Below, piece by piece: positions 25,086 to 34,168 of a stretch of 64,000 nt of DNA. Below the pieces are notes generated by a model. That model did not search any database. It was given only the letters and a program-made list of their open reading frames with translations, and was not told where the DNA came from. Both the position numbers and the translations under genes were made by a program. The DNA lies in NCBI GenBank assembly GCA_021155195.1, contig JAJNPV010000042.1, positions 1,059,773 through 1,123,772 on the forward strand, read 5' to 3'. This DNA comes from Ohtaekwangia sp. Its GTDB lineage: Bacteria; Bacteroidota; Bacteroidia; Cytophagales; Cyclobacteriaceae. Each line of letters begins with the position of its first letter. Within the stretch, counting starts at the first letter, position 1.

Positions 25086-25646
25086 ATGGAAGTAAAGCCA
25101 CCCAAGAAGAAGAAACCTGGTAGGGGAAGAGAGACTCTCTTTCGATCAGCGTATCAAAACCAAAGCAACCTGATTCAAATGGCTGATAATAAGGCGAACA
25201 TCATTATCAGCATCAACACCATGATCATCTCTTCCATTATTGCCATTACAGGGTATGGTGCGGTGGCCGGTAAAATTGATACGTACGAGGCTAGCGTAAT
25301 GATTCCTATTGTACTGATTATTCTTTCTTGCCTGGTCTCTGTAATTTTTGCGATCCAGGCAGCGCGCCCCAAATTGATTTTAGCGAAAGCCGAAGGGGGC
25401 GAGATGCAGAAATCAAGTTTGCTTTTTTTTGGCGTGATCTCAAGGCACTCCCAGCAAGACTATTTGGCTAAAATGAAAACATTACTTGATTCCGATACCG
25501 ACTTATACGAACACATGACCATTGACTTGCATAATCAGGGTAAAATTTTGAAACGGAAATACAACTTGCTGGCTTATGCCTATCAGGTATTCATGTTTGG
25601 GTTTATCTTTAGTGTTGTAGTCTTTCTGGGCTTTCTCGCTTTCTAA
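25086..25646 (+). CDS. Pycsar-effector-like (DUF5706/PycTM) membrane protein
   Basis: 186 residues. A basic N-terminus (KPPKKKKPGRGR) precedes the family hallmark MADNKANIIISINTMIISSI, where a soluble helix enters the first membrane helix; a second membrane helix lies near 70-92 and a third at the C-terminus (about 165-186). This is the transmembrane effector domain found in Pycsar cyclic-pyrimidine defence systems, but similar stand-alone proteins are common in Bacteroidota. No cyclase is visible nearby, so a defence role is not supported by context. It ends at a bidirectional terminator. Confidence 0.75.
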   Translation: MEVKPPKKKKPGRGRETLFRSAYQNQSNLIQMADNKANIIISINTMIISSIIAITGYGAVAGKIDTYEASVMIPIVLIILSCLVSVIFAIQAARPKLILAKAEGGEMQKSSLLFFGVISRHSQQDYLAKMKTLLDSDTDLYEHMTIDLHNQGKILKRKYNLLAYAYQVFMFGFIFSVVVFLGFLAF

Positions 25647-25650
25647 AAAT

Positions 25651-25680
25651 AAAAAGAGCGGAATCTCTTCCGCTCTTTAG
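25651..25680. terminator. Bidirectional terminator
   Basis: An A-rich flank, an 11-bp stem AAAGAGCGGAA / TTCCGCTCTTT around a TCTC loop and a following T/A-rich tract serve both the upstream membrane-protein gene and the convergent band-7 gene. Confidence 0.85.
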
Positions 25681-25698
25681 TTAATAATTCTGTTTGCT

Positions 25699-26931
25699 CT
25701 ATTGTTTGTTTTTCATATCCAGTGCAAAATCTTTTGCGGTTTTAGCAGTCATTATTTCCATAAAGTTCAAGGCTCCATTGGTAGTTTGTCCGCCACCGGT
25801 TTGAATTTGTGGTACAACAGCACCCGTGTACTTGCTAAAAGCATCGGCCCACACTTTTTGTACTTCTACCTGCGCATTCAATTTCATTTCCAGCGCACCA
25901 TCGGCCTGCATAATGCGCTGCTTGGCATAGGCATTGGCATCAGCTAACTCCTTTATCTTTTTAGCTTCAAGGATGGAGCCTTCATACGCGATTTTTTGTT
26001 GCAACTTATCTTGCTCAGCTACCTTTACTTTGGTTTGCGCTTCCACCACTTGTTTCGTTTGTTCCTGTTTCTGTTGATATTCAATTTCAACCAGGGCTTG
26101 TTCACCTTTTGCTTTCGCGGTAAGCGTTTGTTGCTGGGCAGTCATTAACTCTTGCTTCGAGATGGAGGATTTGGTGACGGCATCAATAATTTTAACCAAC
26201 TTTTCATCCACTTTATTTTCATAATCAACATCCGTGATGGCTGCATCTGCTACTGTGATTCCGTATTCTTTAATGGATGATAATTTCCGTTTAGGCAAGG
26301 TGGTCTTTTTATCGAACTGAATTTCTGTTTGATACACCCGCTTCTTTTCCATTTCCAGCGAATCGAATACCAGATTTTCTTCAGTGACTAACAAATACAC
26401 ACCTTCTTTTAATTGATCTAAAAAATCTTGTGCCATTTGAGCCCGACCACCGCCATAGTGCTTTTCACTGCTCATCAACTGTGCAGATGATTGTAAGCAT
26501 TCTTTTGTATAGGGCGCCAATCTCTTAACTACCAATGACTGAGGTGTTCGGTGTGTATTGTGAATCAGAATCATTTCTTTTTCATCGGAAGGTAAAATGA
26601 ACTGAGTAATACCACGCACATCGGCCGTAGTGGCATCACTAAAACGAATCATAATCTGGCCTACTTCAATACCGTTATCTTCAATCTCAAGATTAGCCGC
26701 AGCTTCCTGATAGGTAACTGAAATCTGGTTGGGCCATTCTTTCTCCTTGGCAAAAAAGCCGGCATAAAATATTCCAGGTGCAAACTGAACAATCTGCTCA
26801 CCGGTTGTCCGCTCAACAACGGTGCGGTTACCGGCATCATTCCACGAAAAGGGATTGAGTATGGCAAACAGGATTATTCCCAGAATGCCCAGTACGCCCA
26901 TTATAATTGCTTTTTTATTAATTGGATTCAT
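25699..26931 (-). CDS. SPFH/band-7 domain membrane protein
   Basis: 410 residues. One N-terminal membrane helix (IIMGVLGILGIILFAIL, about 9-25) is followed by a band-7/SPFH domain to about residue 235 and then a long Gln/Glu/Lys/Ala-rich coiled coil (about 235-350, including TAQQQTLTAKAKGEQALVEI), as in flotillin and prohibitin relatives. Such proteins oligomerise at the membrane and organise proteases or lipid domains. A tiny membrane ORF starts upstream with only two bases between its stop and this ATG, so both are probably on one transcript. Confidence 0.85.
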   Translation of the reverse strand: MNPINKKAIIMGVLGILGIILFAILNPFSWNDAGNRTVVERTTGEQIVQFAPGIFYAGFFAKEKEWPNQISVTYQEAAANLEIEDNGIEVGQIMIRFSDATTADVRGITQFILPSDEKEMILIHNTHRTPQSLVVKRLAPYTKECLQSSAQLMSSEKHYGGGRAQMAQDFLDQLKEGVYLLVTEENLVFDSLEMEKKRVYQTEIQFDKKTTLPKRKLSSIKEYGITVADAAITDVDYENKVDEKLVKIIDAVTKSSISKQELMTAQQQTLTAKAKGEQALVEIEYQQKQEQTKQVVEAQTKVKVAEQDKLQQKIAYEGSILEAKKIKELADANAYAKQRIMQADGALEMKLNAQVEVQKVWADAFSKYTGAVVPQIQTGGGQTTNGALNFMEIMTAKTAKDFALDMKNKQ

Positions 26932-26933
26932 AG

Positions 26934-27059
26934 TTATTTATTTTGGTTTTGGTCTTTATTGTTCTTGTTTGAAAAGTGATTGGTCAGGAGCAGTACAAGG
27001 GCGTACGCAACAAGACCGAACACGGCCAGAAATCCGACCGCGAGGGCTAATCTAATCAT
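26934..27059 (-). CDS. 41-aa single-pass membrane protein upstream of the band-7 gene
   Basis: A short leftward ORF (MIRLALAVGFLAVFGLVAYA..., 41 residues) with one hydrophobic helix at about residues 3-26 and a very polar tail (NHFSNKNNKDQNQNK). Its TAA lies two bases before the band-7 start codon. The hydrophobic-then-charged design, the position and the same direction argue for a real small protein, perhaps a partner of the band-7 oligomer. The 233-base gap on its upstream side holds no other ORF. Confidence 0.6.
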   Translation of the reverse strand: MIRLALAVGFLAVFGLVAYALVLLLTNHFSNKNNKDQNQNK

Positions 27060-27292
27060 GGTGTTTGTGTTTAATGGTTAAGAAATTAAAGAGACAAGTA
27101 AGTCTGTTTAAGAAGTAAATAGTTCAGTAAGCTTGAGTTTACATCGGTGTGTCTATTTGTGTGTTCATACATACTGATGTAAGAATGAAACCGATTTGTG
27201 AATAAAATATTTTACAAATAGTTGAGCTCCGCTAACAACTTCGGGCCGTTAATTCCGTACAGCGGAGTTCCACTGGGTGTGCTGGCTAATAA

Positions 27293-28369
27293 CTAAAACT
27301 GGTAAACAACGGCATTGATATTCATGCCCGCGCCCACAGAAGCAAACACAATCTTTTCTCCCGGATTAATCACCTGATTTTTCATTTGATTCTTTAACAT
27401 GAGATCAAGAAGGGTAGGGATGGTGGCAACCGAGCTGTTGCCTAACCACGAGATGCTCATGGGCATTATACCTGGATCAGAAAATTCAAGATCATATAAT
27501 TTAAAGAGTCGCTGCACAATGGCTTCGTCCATCTTTTCGTTGGCCTGGTGGATCAGTATTTTACTGATTTCTGAAATGTGTGTGTTGGCTTTGTCGAGCG
27601 CTAACTTGACAACGTTTGGTACATGGGTTAGGGCAAACTCATATAACTTGCGACCATTCATTTTTATATACAGATCATGGTGGTTGTGTTGCCTATCATA
27701 ACTATGATCCATGGTTAACAAATGAGCGTGCTCGCTGGCATGGGTTTGAGTTTTGTGTGCAAGAATTCCTTCGCGCTCTTTTCTGCCTTCTAATATTACC
27801 GCCCCGGCTCCGTCTGCATAAATCATAGAGTCGCGATCGTGCGGGTCAATAATACGCGATAATGTTTCGGCACCAATCACCAGGCATCGTTTGGCATCTC
27901 CCGACTTTATAAAATAATTTGCATGGATTACACCTTCCAGCCAACCCGGACAACCAAAGGGAAGATCGTACGCTACACAATCGGGATTTTTTATTTGTAA
28001 CAAATATTTTATACGCGAAGCCAACGTGGGCACCATGTCAACACGATTACTGCCATGTTTCACATCGCCAAAGTTGTGCGCCACAATTAGGTAGTCGATT
28101 GATTCTTTATCTATACCCGAGCTTTCCAGCGCCTGCAAGGCTGCAAGGTAGCCGAGGTCTGATGCTGTTTGATCGGGAAGGGCGTAGCAGCGATCTTCAA
28201 TCCCGGTAATGGATTTAAACTTATCTACAATTATGCGAACATCTTTGTTGATAGGTGTACCATCTTTCTCTAAAAAGGTGTGATTAAGAAAATGAGTGTT
28301 ATTGATCTTTAGGTGTGGGATATAACTACCGGTAGCAACAATAACAGATTGAATGGAATGATTCTGCAT
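27293..28369 (-). CDS. Beta-ketoacyl-ACP synthase III family protein (FabH-like)
   Basis: 358 residues of the thiolase superfamily. The catalytic triad is visible: Cys140 in PFGCPGWLEGV, His274 in ILIHQANEKM and Asn311 in WLGNSSVAT. The glycine loop near the end (SVGAGMNINAVVY) completes the fold. Canonical FabH starts fatty acid synthesis by condensing an acyl-CoA with malonyl-ACP; this protein is longer than typical FabH (about 320) with a stretched N-terminus, so it may belong to a FabH-like subfamily with another acyl substrate. It is divergent from the nitronate monooxygenase gene, sharing a 168-base promoter region. Confidence 0.85.
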   Translation of the reverse strand: MQNHSIQSVIVATGSYIPHLKINNTHFLNHTFLEKDGTPINKDVRIIVDKFKSITGIEDRCYALPDQTASDLGYLAALQALESSGIDKESIDYLIVAHNFGDVKHGSNRVDMVPTLASRIKYLLQIKNPDCVAYDLPFGCPGWLEGVIHANYFIKSGDAKRCLVIGAETLSRIIDPHDRDSMIYADGAGAVILEGRKEREGILAHKTQTHASEHAHLLTMDHSYDRQHNHHDLYIKMNGRKLYEFALTHVPNVVKLALDKANTHISEISKILIHQANEKMDEAIVQRLFKLYDLEFSDPGIMPMSISWLGNSSVATIPTLLDLMLKNQMKNQVINPGEKIVFASVGAGMNINAVVYQF

Positions 28370-28537
28370 GTGTTACAGATCAGGTTGGGTTAGGTGGCAC
28401 GAATGTACTTTTCCAATATTCATGGTACAACTTTTTCATTTAATTCCTTCAAACAATGAACGCTCGTAAGTAAACTTAAATCTCCTTTTATCTTAACTCA
28501 ATTTTTTCAATCTTCCTGAAATTTAGAACCTACCTCA

Positions 28538-29494
28538 ATGAGTATACCATTAGATAAACTCTTAGGCATCGATTATCCGGTAATTGTTGCACCCATGTTT
28601 TTGATTTCCAATACCAAAATGATAAAGGCTGCGCTGGCCAATGGAGTAACGGCTGCATTTCCTGCTTTGAATTATCGAACAGATGCGGAACTTCGCGCGG
28701 CTATTGCTGAGATTAAATCGTTTACCGATAAACCCTTTGGTGTAAACCTGATTGTAAATAAATCAAACCCAAAATATAAAGGGCAACTAGAAACGCTGCT
28801 TGAATTAAAAGTAGGGTTCATTATTACCTCTCTGGGCAATCCGTTTGAAGTGATTGAAAAGTGTAAGCCACTTGGGATTAAGGTCTTTTGTGATGTAGTG
28901 GATTTAGCGTACGCAAAAAAAGTAGAGAGTCAGGGAGCGGATGCGGTGATTGCCGTGAACAATCGAGCGGGCGGTCATGCCGGAAAACTTTCACCGAAAG
29001 AATTGGTTACACTTTTGAAAGAAAATTGTAGCATACCGGTGATTTCGGCTGGTGGAATTGCACACGGAAAAGACTTAAAAGAAGTAATGAGTTGGGGTGC
29101 TGCCGGAGCTTCAATAGGTACCATCTTTATCGCCTGCGAGGAAGCCGATATTTCTCCTGAGTATAAGCAAGCCATGATTGATTATGGCGAGAAGGATATT
29201 GTAATGACAACCAAACTATCGGGCTCCGCACTTACTGTGATCAACACCCCCTACGTTCAGCAATTAGGCACGAAAGCGAATTGGTTGGAGCGAATTCTCA
29301 ACAACAATAAAACCTTAAAGAAGTATGCCAAAATGATCATTGCTTACCGCGGAATGAAACAGGTAGAGAATGCAGCGTTTGGTGCGACCTATAAAACCGT
29401 GTGGTGTGCGGGGCCTGCCATCGAGCATGTGCATAGCATCCGGCCAATGGCTGAGATTATAAAAACATTGACCAAAGAATATGATGCAGCATGA
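28538..29494 (+). CDS. Nitronate monooxygenase / FabK-like flavoprotein
   Basis: 318 residues with a TIM-barrel FMN fold. Visible family features: PVIVAPMFLISN at the N-terminus, KPFGVNLIV at about 67-75, VIAVNNRAGGHAGK near 137-150 (His of GGHAG is the proposed catalytic residue) and the phosphate-binding PVISAGGIAHG and GAAGASIGTIFIA. These enzymes oxidise propionate-3-nitronate and similar nitronates, or, in the FabK branch, reduce enoyl-ACP. Placement opposite a KAS III gene makes the lipid reading worth keeping. The stop overlaps the methyltransferase start. Confidence 0.85.
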   Translation: MSIPLDKLLGIDYPVIVAPMFLISNTKMIKAALANGVTAAFPALNYRTDAELRAAIAEIKSFTDKPFGVNLIVNKSNPKYKGQLETLLELKVGFIITSLGNPFEVIEKCKPLGIKVFCDVVDLAYAKKVESQGADAVIAVNNRAGGHAGKLSPKELVTLLKENCSIPVISAGGIAHGKDLKEVMSWGAAGASIGTIFIACEEADISPEYKQAMIDYGEKDIVMTTKLSGSALTVINTPYVQQLGTKANWLERILNNNKTLKKYAKMIIAYRGMKQVENAAFGATYKTVWCAGPAIEHVHSIRPMAEIIKTLTKEYDAA

Positions 29495-30243
29495 TGAATG
29501 AAAAAGAGCATTGGAATAAAATAGCACCCAGCTACAATGACGAGATTTTTGACGTGTTTCTTAGTGATAAATTCAAGCGGTTACCTAAATACTTTAAGAA
29601 GCACGCAGGTTTAAACAAAACGGCTATTGACTTTGGTTGCGGTAATGGAAAGTCATTTCCATTTATGGCAAATCTCTTTAAACAAGTTCTCGGGCTGGAT
29701 ATTTCAAAAGGACTACTGAAACAAGCTGAACAACGTGGGTTTACTAACGTAACGCTGAAGCAAGCGGATTTAACAAAGAAGAAACTCGTTTTACCGAAAG
29801 CTGATTTTGCCTTTTGTTGTAATGTGATCATGTTTCCGGTTCTCGAGAAAAATCATCAAATGATTGATAACGTATATCAATCTCTAAAGCCAGGTGGAAC
29901 TGCCCTGATCGTATTACCCTCCCTTGATTCAGCGATGTTCTCGGCTTTACGGCTAATTGATGTATACAAGAAAGAAGGTATAAAGCCAATGGACATTCCG
30001 AAGAATGAGTTTGATTATTTTAAAGCGAATAAAAGGGATTTAATTCAAGGGCTCATTCATATTGATAGAGTACCGACCAAGCATTATTCAGAATCTGAGA
30101 TCAAAGTAATTTTTAAAGAGGCAGGCTTTACAGTCGCAGCGATAGATAAGCTGGAATATGACTGGGATACTGAGATTGCTTCACCACCTGAATGGCTTAA
30201 GGATCCTTATCCTTGGGATTGGTTGGTGGAGTTGAGGAAGTGA
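29491..30243 (+). CDS. Class I SAM-dependent methyltransferase
   Basis: 250 residues with a Rossmann fold: motif I AIDFGCGNGKSFPFM near 46-60, the acidic end of strand 2 VLGLDISKGLL near 68-78, and motif IV-like ADFAFCCNVIMF near 104-115. A post-motif SLKPGGTALIVLPS strand is typical of small-molecule methyltransferases. The substrate is unknown. It overlaps the nitronate monooxygenase gene by four bases (ATGA; a second ATG follows immediately), so both are expressed together, possibly acting on the same pathway. Confidence 0.85.
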   Translation: MMNEKEHWNKIAPSYNDEIFDVFLSDKFKRLPKYFKKHAGLNKTAIDFGCGNGKSFPFMANLFKQVLGLDISKGLLKQAEQRGFTNVTLKQADLTKKKLVLPKADFAFCCNVIMFPVLEKNHQMIDNVYQSLKPGGTALIVLPSLDSAMFSALRLIDVYKKEGIKPMDIPKNEFDYFKANKRDLIQGLIHIDRVPTKHYSESEIKVIFKEAGFTVAAIDKLEYDWDTEIASPPEWLKDPYPWDWLVELRK

Positions 30244-30358
30244 TATTCACCACTGAGGTGCAGAGAAATTCGCGAAAGGAATTAATTTTATAAACGCTAC
30301 TGCACTTAAGATTTCATTTCTAATTTTGACATTACCATTAGTAAATTCTTATCTACCT

Positions 30359-31978
30359 ATGAAAATAAATTCAATCAAACCTTTAGTGATTGCAACTTCA
30401 TTACTCTTGATTTTCCAGTCCTGCAAACAAGCAGAATCACCAACAGATCTGGCACTTCAAGGTATTATTCCAAAACCGGTTTCAGTTGTTGCCACAGGCA
30501 AAAGTTTTACGCTGACTTCAAAGGCATCGATTTTTATGGGTAGCACCGAACATGTGGGTATTGGAAATTATCTGGCCACTGAGTTAAATAAAACTACGGG
30601 TCTCAGCCTGGTTGTTGAACAAACATCCAGCGCACCAGGGAAAGGTATATACTTTGTGTTAGGCAATGCCGATTCAAAAGTGGGAACCGAAGGCTACGAA
30701 CTCGAAATCACAGAAGAGATGATTACGGTTAAAGCAAATGAGCCCGCTGGGCTTTATATGGGAGCCCAGACCATTATTCAATTGATACCCACTCTTAAAT
30801 TAAATTCTCAACAGGATAACTACTCCATACCAACAGGAACTATTCTTGATTATCCTACCTATGCCTGGCGCGGATCGATGTTGGATGTAGCCCGTCATTT
30901 CTTCAGCGTAGAGGATGTGAAACGCTACATTGATTTGATCAGCTATTATAAAATGAATGTGTTACACTTACACCTGAGTGATGATCAGGGTTGGCGCATT
31001 GAAATTAAATCGTGGCCCAATTTAGCATTGCACGGTGGCAAGACCCAAGTGGGTGGTGGCACCGGTGGATACTATACACAAGAACAATATAAAGACATTG
31101 TTGCATATGCAGCGAGCAAGTATATCACCATCGTTCCTGAGATTGATTTACCGGGTCATATCAATTCTGCATTAGCTTCATATGGAGAGTTAAATGGTGG
31201 AATAATTGTTCCAGAAGAAGGAAGATATAAAGGCGAGACAACCAGGCATGGAGATTTAGGGGACAAGAATAAACCAACGGATTTATACACAGGCATTGAA
31301 GTGGGATGGAGTACACTTAGAATTGAGAAACCTGAGACCTTCAAATTTGTGAATGATGTGATTCGTGAACTTGCCGAAATAACTCCTGGGCCCTACCTGC
31401 ACATTGGTGGCGATGAAGCACATGCTACCAAAAAAGAGGATTACATCGAGTTCATCAATCGGTTTTCTGAGATTGTAAAAGCTAATGGAAAGAAAATGAT
31501 TGGCTGGGAAGAAATTTCACAGGCCAATATTGATGAAAATGCAATTGCACAACATTGGGATAAGCCGAAATATGCGCAGATGGCAGCGGAGAAGGGAGCA
31601 CAAATAATTATGTCGCCCTCAAAGCGCGTGTACATCGATATGCAATATGACTCAACCTCGAAGTTGGGATTGCACTGGGCTGCTTACATCGAAGTAGATG
31701 ATGCGTACACTTGGGATCCGGCCACGCAGGTAGAAGGCGTAAGCCGCGAACAAATTTTAGGAGTTGAAACTCCACTTTGGAGTGAGACGATCTCAACCAT
31801 GGACGATATTGAATATATGCTTTTCCCCCGCATGCCGGGGATTGCAGAAATTGCCTGGTCGCCAGCAGCCAGTAGAAGTTGGGAGGAATACAAAGTGCGC
31901 TTAGGAAACCATGCTCCGTTTATGACAAAGCGTGGCATTGATTTCTATCGCTCACCAAGGGTTCAGTGGACTGAGTAG
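30359..31978 (+). CDS. Beta-N-acetylhexosaminidase, GH20, lipoprotein
   Basis: 539 residues from ATG 30359 (an upstream TTG frame adds nothing sensible). The signal peptide ends in a lipobox-like LIFQSC, so it is a lipoprotein. An N-terminal GH20b domain (about 30-165) precedes the catalytic barrel with DVARHFF, LHLHLSDDQGWRIEIKS, EIDLPGH and HIGGDEAH, in which D352-E353 are the catalytic pair of substrate-assisted hydrolysis. The active-site tryptophans near the end (WSETI) are also there. It removes terminal GlcNAc or GalNAc from chitin, peptidoglycan or glycoprotein fragments outside the inner membrane. Monocistronic by spacing. Confidence 0.95.
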   Translation: MKINSIKPLVIATSLLLIFQSCKQAESPTDLALQGIIPKPVSVVATGKSFTLTSKASIFMGSTEHVGIGNYLATELNKTTGLSLVVEQTSSAPGKGIYFVLGNADSKVGTEGYELEITEEMITVKANEPAGLYMGAQTIIQLIPTLKLNSQQDNYSIPTGTILDYPTYAWRGSMLDVARHFFSVEDVKRYIDLISYYKMNVLHLHLSDDQGWRIEIKSWPNLALHGGKTQVGGGTGGYYTQEQYKDIVAYAASKYITIVPEIDLPGHINSALASYGELNGGIIVPEEGRYKGETTRHGDLGDKNKPTDLYTGIEVGWSTLRIEKPETFKFVNDVIRELAEITPGPYLHIGGDEAHATKKEDYIEFINRFSEIVKANGKKMIGWEEISQANIDENAIAQHWDKPKYAQMAAEKGAQIIMSPSKRVYIDMQYDSTSKLGLHWAAYIEVDDAYTWDPATQVEGVSREQILGVETPLWSETISTMDDIEYMLFPRMPGIAEIAWSPAASRSWEEYKVRLGNHAPFMTKRGIDFYRSPRVQWTE

Positions 31979-32154
31979 GTTCGCGTAGAAACTTTATACT
32001 CTCTTTTTGCGAGAAGCAACTGAAAAACTTATGCGCTTTACCGACCTGCATAGTTATCGCGACTATTATCACGCTTTCTATTGACATTTGTCACCCTCGG
32101 AGATGGTGAGTTTAAGTACCTTGTTACTTCAAGTAAATCGATAACTTCCACATC

Positions 32155-32700
32155 ATGAAAAATAGCCTGATTAAGTCTTTTCTCTATTTCCTTGTTGCTG
32201 TTGTATTTTTCAGTTGCTCTATTCAGGTTAAGGAAACCTATGATCACCAGGTCGACTTTACTAAGTATAAAACATTTTGTTGGATGGAGGGTTGTGAATT
32301 TAAATTTGAAGGGCCCGACTATTTGAATGATAGTTCTTTAAGGGAGAACTTAAAAAATTCTATCATTGAAGAGCTAAAACAAAAGGGACTGTCTCAAGAT
32401 ACCGATAACCCCGATTTGTTGATTGGTTTTACGATCACCGTAAAGGATGAACAAGCAATTATTTATCATCGCTCAGAAGGTACACCAATATATTATAAAC
32501 CTTTGGCGAGCGAACGGGAAGTAATGAACTATCTGAAGGGTTCCCTTATTATTGGAATGGCAGATAAGGCCGAAAGCAGAATGGTGTGGCAATCGCATGC
32601 TGTAAGTTACATGGAACTAAATCCTGACTTATCGCAAAAGAATATTAGTCGTGCGATAAAAATCGTTTTAAAGAATTTTCCTCCTACGCCTGATAAATAG
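32155..32700 (+). CDS. DUF4136 lipoprotein
   Basis: 181 residues with a signal peptide ending in a lipobox (VVFFSC, Cys near residue 22). The mature start DHQVDFTKYKTFCWM is the hallmark of DUF4136, followed by the helical NSIIEELKQKGLSQD and the strand NPDLLIGFTITVKD. DUF4136 lipoproteins are common in Bacteroidota; their function is unknown and they are assumed to act at the outer membrane. The final helix (SRAIKIVLKNFPPTP) fits the family's C-terminus. Converges on the aldo/keto reductase gene with only six bases between stops. Confidence 0.85.
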   Translation: MKNSLIKSFLYFLVAVVFFSCSIQVKETYDHQVDFTKYKTFCWMEGCEFKFEGPDYLNDSSLRENLKNSIIEELKQKGLSQDTDNPDLLIGFTITVKDEQAIIYHRSEGTPIYYKPLASEREVMNYLKGSLIIGMADKAESRMVWQSHAVSYMELNPDLSQKNISRAIKIVLKNFPPTPDK

Positions 32701-32706
32701 CTCGGG

Positions 32707-34161
32707 TTAATTACCAAGAATGGCTTCGGCCTCCATTTCAATCAGGTATTCATCGCCAATTAATTCGGCCTTTACCATGGTGTTTGCCGGTTGAATTGTT
32801 TTAAAACGCTCACCATGTGCTCGTGCAATCGCCTCCCAATCATTTATGTTCCGAATGAAAATTCTTGTACGAACAACATCATTTAACGTACCACCTAGCG
32901 ATTGGATGGCACCTTCAATTTTATCAATCACAAAATGAGTTTGTGCGGCAGGATCATTACCACCGATGGCCTTAGTACCATGCGTTGCCGTTGTGCCTGA
33001 CACAAGAATGCGATTGCCTTTTTTTACTGCTCGACTAAACCCGGCAATGTCTTCCCACACAGTTCCGCTAAGCGCTTTGGTTCTTCCGTCACTACCAGCG
33101 TATGAAGGATACGGGGGTGGAATTGTATCTACATGATGGCTCAAATCACCAGAGGCGGTTAAGTAGGGTGGCTTTCGATACTCATCTCCGCAATCGCCTG
33201 GAATGGAGTGTAGGGAACTGAGTGCTTGCTTAATAATTTTCTTACTTTCTGCATCTAGTGAAAATGAAAACAGGTTTACATTTTCCTGAATGTGTTCACT
33301 CATGCCAAGACGCGCACCTATGATCACTCCCCCCACAGCGGGTTGCTCTAACATATATCGGCTGGCAATGTTTGCTATTGATGTGGCCTGTTTGTTAGCT
33401 ACGAGTTTTAAAGCAGTGAGAAGATTTTGAAATTTGCTCCAACCACCGGCAGCGTCAATAAATCTTTTATACTTCATCTGCGACCATGTAAGTGATTGAT
33501 CTTGTAGTGGCTCTGGTTTGTTCAACCACCTATCTGTAAGAAACCCACCGGCTATTGTGCCAAAGGCAAATAGTTTTATGTTATGTTGAAGGCATAGTTC
33601 AGTCATTGCATGTGATGCCCGTTGGTCAACTAATGAATAACAGACTTGATTTGAAACAACATTAATCCCACTTGTTAAAACCATGCGTAAATGAGCCGAA
33701 TCAAAATTGGTTAGTCCCAGGTGTTTGATTAGGCCTTCTTCTTTTAATTCTTGCAACCAATACAAACAATCCAACCAGGTTGGGTCTGCATAATTCCACG
33801 CATGAAATTGCATGAGGTCGATCTGCTCGGATTGCATACGTGTTAACGATTTTTGAACCGCCTCGCGAACGCTTTCTTTTTTTACCGATCCTGGTGTAGG
33901 TACCCATTTGGTAAACAATTGAGATTTACCGTTTGAATACTTTGTTCGAAAAATCCCGGCTATATCTTCGGCTGAACCATAATGATCGGCCATGTCGAAT
34001 GTGGTAAGGCCCGCATCATAGTACTGCTTCATGGCGAGCGCTGCGTCTTCCCAATTAATTTTTCTTCCATCGCGTTCCAAATCCGCTATTTGCCATAAGC
34101 CTGTAAGAACTCGTGAAATTATTAAGCCAGGGGCTAGCTCTAAGGTTTGATCAGAATTCAT
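32707..34161 (-). CDS. Fusion of aldo/keto reductase and RidA (YjgF) domains
   Basis: 484 residues. Residues 1-325 form an aldo/keto reductase barrel with the catalytic set visible: Asp and Tyr in FDMADHYGSAE, Lys in LFTKWVP and His in LMQFHAW. Residues 355-484 are a RidA domain (RAVKKGNRILVSGTTA, RTRIFIRNINDWEAI with the imine-binding Arg, and ELIGDEYLIEMEAEA with the conserved Glu). RidA hydrolyses reactive enamine/imine intermediates, so the pair could channel an imine or aldehyde product. The reading direction follows the amino-acid permease with seven bases between them, which suggests catabolism of an imported amine or amino acid. Confidence 0.9.
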   Translation of the reverse strand: MNSDQTLELAPGLIISRVLTGLWQIADLERDGRKINWEDAALAMKQYYDAGLTTFDMADHYGSAEDIAGIFRTKYSNGKSQLFTKWVPTPGSVKKESVREAVQKSLTRMQSEQIDLMQFHAWNYADPTWLDCLYWLQELKEEGLIKHLGLTNFDSAHLRMVLTSGINVVSNQVCYSLVDQRASHAMTELCLQHNIKLFAFGTIAGGFLTDRWLNKPEPLQDQSLTWSQMKYKRFIDAAGGWSKFQNLLTALKLVANKQATSIANIASRYMLEQPAVGGVIIGARLGMSEHIQENVNLFSFSLDAESKKIIKQALSSLHSIPGDCGDEYRKPPYLTASGDLSHHVDTIPPPYPSYAGSDGRTKALSGTVWEDIAGFSRAVKKGNRILVSGTTATHGTKAIGGNDPAAQTHFVIDKIEGAIQSLGGTLNDVVRTRIFIRNINDWEAIARAHGERFKTIQPANTMVKAELIGDEYLIEMEAEAILGN

Positions 34162-34168
34162 ATCTAAC

